DNA of 64,000 bases. Source: Streptomyces cacaoi. GTDB lineage: Bacteria > Actinomycetota > Actinomycetes > Streptomycetales > Streptomycetaceae. Of this stretch, positions 60,332 through 64,000 are shown one piece after another. The stretch is from positions 36,903 to 100,902 of the forward strand of contig NZ_BJMM01000027.1 of the NCBI RefSeq assembly GCF_006539165.1, read 5' to 3'. The notes beneath the pieces are model-generated. The model made no database searches. It saw nothing but the letters and a program-made list of their open reading frames with translations, and was not told the origin of the DNA. A program made the translations under genes and the position numbers. Each line of letters begins with the position of its first letter. The stretch's first letter is position 1.

Positions 60332-60438
60332 GTGCATCTGTCTTGGGCAAACGCAAGAGACTGCCGTAGAATCCTCACATTGGTTGGTACCTATACGGGC
60401 CCGCGGCAGGGCTCGGGGCTCGACGTGGGAGGCGCACC

Positions 60439-61149
60439 GTGGCCAGAGCGGCCAAACACGAGGAACTGCGGCGGGCACTGCTGGCCGAGATGTCCGGCTC
60501 GGCGCCGCACACCCCGCTCCCCACCGAGCGGGAGATCTCCGCGCGCCACGGCGTCTCGCGGAACACCGTGCGGCAGGCGCTGGACGCGCTGGAGGCGGCG
60601 GGCAGCGTCTACCGCGTGCAGGGCGCCGGCACCTTCATCGCGCCCGCCGTCGTCTCCAAGTCGCTCACCCTGACCTCCTTCTCCGAGGACATGCGTGCCC
60701 GCGAACTCGAACCCGCCTCGCGGCTGCTGGCCGCCGAGACGGTACGGGCCGGGCAGCAGCTCGCCGAACGGCTCGGCATCGCACCGGAGGCCGAGGTCGT
60801 CCGCGTGAGCCGGCTGCGGCTGGCCGACGGCTCCCCCATGTGCCTGGAGAACGTCCACTTCCCCGCCGATCGGGTGCCCGGCCTCACCGAGGAGGACCTG
60901 GGCGGCTCGCTGTACACGCTGCTCGCCGAGCGGTACCGGCTGGAGATCCGCTCGGCCGAGCAGATCGTGCGGGCCGTCGACCTCGGGGACACCGAGGCGG
61001 CCCTGCTCGGGGTGCCGCTGGGCAGTTCGGGCCTCCGGGTCGAGCGGGTCGGCCGGGACCGCAGGGACGCCCCAGTGGAGGCGACGACCACCCTCTACCG
61101 GGCCGACCGCTACGACATCCGCTTCACCGTCCGCAGGGCGCAGTCATGA
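60439..61149 (+). CDS. GntR/HutC family regulator
   Basis: 236 residues. A winged helix (about 5-70: LPTEREISARHGVSRNTVRQ, then ALDALEAAGSVYRVQGAGTF) and a UTRA effector domain (about 90-230: VRVSRLRLADGSPMCLENVH, ending EATTTLYRADRYDIRFTVRR). The GTG has GGGAGG upstream. The stop overlaps the kinase start as ATGA. Ligands of this type are often phosphorylated amino sugars, as for DasR or NagR; that fits the NanE gene downstream. Confidence 0.92.
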   Translation: MARAAKHEELRRALLAEMSGSAPHTPLPTEREISARHGVSRNTVRQALDALEAAGSVYRVQGAGTFIAPAVVSKSLTLTSFSEDMRARELEPASRLLAAETVRAGQQLAERLGIAPEAEVVRVSRLRLADGSPMCLENVHFPADRVPGLTEEDLGGSLYTLLAERYRLEIRSAEQIVRAVDLGDTEAALLGVPLGSSGLRVERVGRDRRDAPVEATTTLYRADRYDIRFTVRRAQS

Positions 61150-62210
61150 GCGGGACGAGCGGGACGGGCGACACGAACGGGACGGGCGACACGAACGGGA
61201 CGAGCGGGACGAGCGACAGGGGCGGCATGGGTGGCATGGGCGGCATGGCCGGCGTCAGGACGACGAGCGGTGCGGGAGCGTCCGCCGGTGCCGGTCGCCC
61301 GCTGATCGGTGCGGACGTCGGCGGGACGAAGATCGCGGTCGGGCTCGTCACCGCGGACGGCGGGCTGCTGGACTCGCTGGTGCGGCCCACCCCGGCCGCC
61401 GAGGGCCCGACCGCCGTACTGGACGCCGTCGCCGCGGCCGTCACCGAACTGCCGGGCTGGCAGCGGGCGTCGGGGCTGGGCATCGGGACCGGCGGCGTGG
61501 TCGACCGGGACGCCGGCGTCGTCCTGTCCGCCAATGATCTGCTGCCCGGCTGGGCCGGTACCCGGCTCGCCGCCGAGCTGAACGCGCGGCTGGGCCTCCC
61601 GGTGGCGGCGGACAACGACGCCAACGTCTTCGCACTGGCCGAGCAGGTGCACGGCGCGGGCGCGGGCAGCGACTCGGCGCTCTGCGTCAGCGTGGGCACC
61701 GGCATCGGCGGCGGGCTCGTCGCCGGGGGCCGGCTGCTGCGCGGGGCGCACTGGACGGCCGGGGAGTTCGGGCACATCGCGGTGCCCGAGGCCGCGGGCC
61801 GCCCCTGCAACTGCGGGCGCGAGGGCCATCTGGAGGCCGTCTCCTCCGGCCCCGCCATGGCGGCCAGGTTCGCCGCGCTGACCGGGCGGGACGGTGTGGC
61901 CGATCTGCGCGAGGCCGTCGCGGCGGCGGACGGGACGGGGCCGACGGCCGAGGCAGCCCGTACCGCGCTGACCGAGGGCGCACGAGCGCTCGGCCGGGCG
62001 CTCGCCGGGCTGGTCAACACCGTCGACCCGGAACGTGTGGTGATCGGTGGCGGAGTCGCCTCCATCGGCGCCCCGTTCTGGCAGCCGCTGACCGACGCCT
62101 TCGCGGCCGAACTGCTACCCGGGCCCGCACAGCTGCGCCCCGTGCCCGCGGCACTGGGCCCGCGAGCCGCCGTGATCGGCGCGGCGACGCTGCTCCTGGA
62201 GGACGGGTGA
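61146..62210 (+). CDS. ROK family kinase, putative N-acetylmannosamine kinase
   Basis: 354 residues. Residues 1-50 are a Gly/Thr/Asp-rich extension with NGTGDT repeats encoded by near-identical 15-18-bp units. The ROK fold begins at GADVGGTKIAVGLVTADGG. The Zn site is CNCGREGHLEAVSSG, in which the third ligand is His where most ROK kinases have Cys. The catalytic Asp is in AADNDANVFALAEQ, and GEFGHIAV and GTGIGGGLVAGG are present. It overlaps the regulator by 4 bp. Amino-sugar specificity is inferred from nanE. Confidence 0.85.
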   Translation: MSGTSGTGDTNGTGDTNGTSGTSDRGGMGGMGGMAGVRTTSGAGASAGAGRPLIGADVGGTKIAVGLVTADGGLLDSLVRPTPAAEGPTAVLDAVAAAVTELPGWQRASGLGIGTGGVVDRDAGVVLSANDLLPGWAGTRLAAELNARLGLPVAADNDANVFALAEQVHGAGAGSDSALCVSVGTGIGGGLVAGGRLLRGAHWTAGEFGHIAVPEAAGRPCNCGREGHLEAVSSGPAMAARFAALTGRDGVADLREAVAAADGTGPTAEAARTALTEGARALGRALAGLVNTVDPERVVIGGGVASIGAPFWQPLTDAFAAELLPGPAQLRPVPAALGPRAAVIGAATLLLEDG

Positions 62211-62236
62211 GGGGCGGCCCTGAGCAGGGTTGACCG

Positions 62237-62286
62237 GCACTGATCAACACTGCTCAGCACTGGTCAGCGCTGGTCAGCACTGACCG
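62237..62286. repeat. 10-bp tandem array, 5 copies, between kinase gene and nanE
   Basis: Units GCACTGATCA, ACACTGCTCA, GCACTGGTCA, GCGCTGGTCA and GCACTGACCG follow in exact register. Confidence 0.9.
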
Positions 62287-62363
62287 GTGCGGACGGCGGG
62301 GCCGGACGACCGGCGTCCGACGGCGGACGACCGTCGGCGGGCAACCATGAGGAAGGACGGAGC

Positions 62364-63221
62364 ATGACCGAGGCCGAAGCCGGTGGCGGCGGGGACCACC
62401 CCGGCACCACCACGACGAACACGGCGAACGGCGCAGCCCACATGGCGAACTCAGCGAACTCAGCGGGCACCACGGACGCGACGGGCGCCGCGAACACGAC
62501 AGGCACCGCGGGCACCGCGGGCGCCGCGGGCACCGCGCCCCGGGAGCGCGCGGACGCGCTGCTCTCCGCGCTCCGGGGCCGCCTGGTCGTCTCCTGCCAG
62601 GCGCCTCCGGGCGATCCGCTGCGGGACCCGGCGCACATGGCCGCGATGGCCGCCTCGGTGGCGGCGGGCGCCCCGGTGGCGGGCGTGCGGGTGCAGGGGG
62701 TGGACGACATCCGCGCGGTGCGGGAGGTCGTCGGGCTGCCGATGATCGGGCTGTGGAAGGACGGCGCCGAGGGCGTCTACATCACACCGACCGCGCGGCA
62801 CGCGCTGGCGGTCGCCCGGGCCGGTGCGGAGATCGTCGCCGTGGACGCGACGGAGCGGCCCCGTCCGGACGGGCGACCGCTGCGCGAGACGGTGGAGGCC
62901 GTGCACGCGGCGGGCGCGCTGCTGATGGCGGATGTCTCCACCGCCGAAGAGGGCCGTACGGCGGCGGCGCTGGGGGCCGATCTGATCTCCACCACGCTCT
63001 CCGGGTACACCCCGTACAGCCGCCAGGGTCCGGGCCCCGACCTGGAGTTGGTCGGTGAGCTGGCCGGCACGGTGGACGTGCCCGTCTTCGCGGAGGGGCG
63101 ACTGCACACGCCGGAGCAGGCGCGCGCCGCGATCGACGCCGGAGCCTGGGGTGTGGTCGTGGGCGGCGCCATCACCGCACCGGCCGCGATCGCCTCCCGC
63201 TTCGCCGCAGCCCTGCCGTAG
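62364..63221 (+). CDS. nanE: N-acetylmannosamine-6-phosphate 2-epimerase
   Basis: 285 residues. Residues 1-60 are a low-complexity Thr/Gly/Ala extension. The TIM-barrel NanE domain follows: LRGRLVVSCQAPPGDPLRDP, IGLWKDGAEGVYITPTARHA, VDATERPRPDGRPLRETVEA, MADVSTAEEGRTAAALGADL, and VPVFAEGRLHTPEQARAAID. It converts ManNAc-6-P to GlcNAc-6-P. GGAAGGACGGAGC precedes the ATG. It is probably in one transcript with the regulator and kinase genes, 153 bp apart. Confidence 0.93.
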   Translation: MTEAEAGGGGDHPGTTTTNTANGAAHMANSANSAGTTDATGAANTTGTAGTAGAAGTAPRERADALLSALRGRLVVSCQAPPGDPLRDPAHMAAMAASVAAGAPVAGVRVQGVDDIRAVREVVGLPMIGLWKDGAEGVYITPTARHALAVARAGAEIVAVDATERPRPDGRPLRETVEAVHAAGALLMADVSTAEEGRTAAALGADLISTTLSGYTPYSRQGPGPDLELVGELAGTVDVPVFAEGRLHTPEQARAAIDAGAWGVVVGGAITAPAAIASRFAAALP

Positions 63222-63310
63222 GGATGCCGCAGGGATGCCGCAGCAGTGACGTAGGGATGCCGTAGGACTGCCGCAGCCTGCCGTAGGACTGCCCGTGGGC
63301 TGCCGCAGAA
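63211..63310. repeat. About 11-bp tandem array at and after the nanE stop
   Basis: Units of the type GGGATGCCGCA / GGGATGCCGTA / GGACTGCCGCA repeat about 8 times with one or two changes, starting within the last codons of nanE and running 80 bp beyond the stop. Confidence 0.85.
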
Positions 63311-63670
63311 CCACTGTGGACTGCCGCAGCGCGAGCAAAACGGTCAAACCATCATCAATGGCTCCGCAATCCGCCCCTCCGGGGCCGGACTTCACCGGTC
63401 CGGCGAAGCCGCCGCGCCCCCGCCTTTCCGTGAGTCGACTCACAGCTCCCAACACCCGGCGCAGTTCCGGGATTCCGGAACGGGTAACCGACACCTTTGT
63501 GTTTTCCCAGCGCACTGCACATATGCGATCAAGAAAAGGAAGCGGGGCGTGAATTCGGTCGCATTGCGACAAGCGCCGTGTAAACGATCATTTTCTTGTC
63601 CATGGGAATTCCCTGTGCTTAAGGTGCCCGAGCTGTCGCGCGCCAGGAGTGCGGCAGTTCGCGATCAGAC
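63222..63670. other. Region between nanE and the riboswitch
   Basis: Holds the repeat array (to 63310), the palindrome at 63430-63443, and an unusually AT-rich tract (63480-63625) that must contain the promoter of the riboswitch-controlled gene. TTGTCC at about 63596-63601 followed by TTAAGG around 63620 is a weak promoter candidate. No gene is supported. Confidence 0.6.
63430..63443. promoter_or_regulatory. Perfect palindrome GTGAGTCGACTCAC
   Basis: 14 bp, fully self-complementary, about 240 bp before the riboswitch, upstream of the AT-rich promoter tract. Possible operator for the cell-wall gene; the regulator is unknown. Confidence 0.4.
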
Positions 63671-63858
63671 GCCGAATCCTGCCGCTGATCTGCGAAAACA
63701 CCACCGTTGGCAGGAGCGGGGGAACCAGGTAAGTGCCCCGGAGGGCCGGACGGCCCGAGGGGCTTGGGGTGAAGCCGTGCTGGACGCGCAGGGCGCGTGA
63801 CCGCACGGCCGGGCCACTGCTCCGGCCCGAATCCGACAGCTCACCTCGCAGGCGTAGG
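63671..63858 (+). ncRNA. c-di-AMP riboswitch (ydaO/yuaA family)
   Basis: The leader carries the conserved pieces of the family in order: GCCGAATCCTGCC with pairing CCTGCC (63678-63683) to GGCAGG (63709-63714); GCGGGGGAACCAGG (63716-63729); GGCTTGGGGTGAAGCCG near 63760-63776; and CCCGAATCCGACAGCTCACC then TCGCAGGCG at about 63826-63854. Family members turn genes off at high c-di-AMP. In streptomycetes they precede rpfA and other wall-hydrolase genes. The element ends 15 nt before the next start codon. Confidence 0.93.
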
Positions 63859-63872
63859 AGAGGAACTCCCCT

Positions 63873-64000
63873 ATGTCCGGAACCCATGCCCACAAGTCGC
63901 GGCGCCGTATGCGTCGTGCTGCCGCGCTCGCCCTCACGGCGAGCGGCGCCGGCATCGTGCTCCCGCTGATCACTTCGGGCAGCGCGCACGCCGCCTCGGT
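63873..64000 (+). CDS. Secreted protein, 5' end only (probable cell-wall hydrolase)
   Basis: The first 42 codons are in the window. ATG 63873 has GGAGAGGAAC upstream. The sequence is a long signal peptide: basic start (HKSRRRMRR), hydrophobic core (AAALALTASGAGIVLPLIT) and an SAHA-A cleavage site. The c-di-AMP riboswitch directly upstream is the argument for an Rpf/NlpC-P60/transglycosylase type product; the catalytic domain is not visible. Confidence 0.75.
   Translation, partial: MSGTHAHKSRRRMRRAAALALTASGAGIVLPLITSGSAHAAS

Overview
The window is high-GC actinobacterial chromosome and almost certainly comes from a Streptomyces or a close relative. Third codon positions are strongly G/C, and GTG and TTG starts are frequent. 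The gene content is typical of streptomycetes: a WhiB-like protein, DUF6542, DUF4245, DUF1707, DUF6126, a SpoIIE-type phosphatase with GAF and HATPase domains, OxyR-AhpCD, and a c-di-AMP riboswitch upstream of a secreted protein. No tRNA, rRNA, IS element, phage gene or CRISPR array was seen.

Layout. 1-5.1 kb: a cut GntR/HutC regulator, an MFS-ArsR efflux pair on the minus strand, two adjacent minisatellites, and an M20 amidohydrolase. 5.4-10.6 kb: a 1576-residue RHS/YD-repeat protein whose C-terminal tip looks like a PD-(D/E)xK nuclease, followed by a small gene in the position of an immunity gene. 10.6-33 kb: a housekeeping stretch with ychF, DUF6542, ispH, an APC permease, xseA-xseB, a nitroreductase, DUF4245, glpX, a WhiB-like gene, DUF1707, class I and class II fumarases (separated by an Rpn-like nuclease gene and a truncated copy of its tail), DUF402, a methyltransferase, a SpoIIE-type phosphatase, and ahpD-ahpC divergent from oxyR. 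33-47 kb: a small RHH protein with an SPFH protein, an ABC exporter with its PadR regulator and a near-perfect operator, catalase, an Abhydrolase_9 membrane protein, an AI-2E-type permease, a secreted lytic transglycosylase, and a PIN-PhoH protein. 47-55.9 kb: uppS, an aldo/keto reductase, an A24 prepilin peptidase, small and membrane proteins, an ArsR-SRPBCC fusion, an XRE-cupin regulator with DUF6126, and a protein with an internal duplication. 55.9-58.1 kb: a four-gene minus-strand cluster encoding a Flp-type pilin, a TadE-like protein (probable CTG start), a lipoprotein and an OmpA-domain protein. 58.9-63.2 kb: an amino-sugar module with a sugar porter divergent from GntR-ROK kinase-NanE. 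63.2-64 kb: a long leader with a canonical ydaO-type (c-di-AMP) riboswitch and the first 42 codons of a secreted protein.

How the parts relate. Three stretches deal with oxidative or envelope stress: ahpCD/oxyR plus catalase, the PadR-ABC exporter, and the cell-wall hydrolase genes. The Flp/TadE/lipoprotein/OmpA cluster may be served by the A24 peptidase about 8 kb away, because no tadA/B/C motor genes are in view. The RHS tip and the following gene form a candidate toxin-immunity pair. A trait of the whole window is the number of short intergenic tandem repeats (10-28 bp units), often touching stop codons or flanking single genes, together with in-frame microrepeats in coding sequence.
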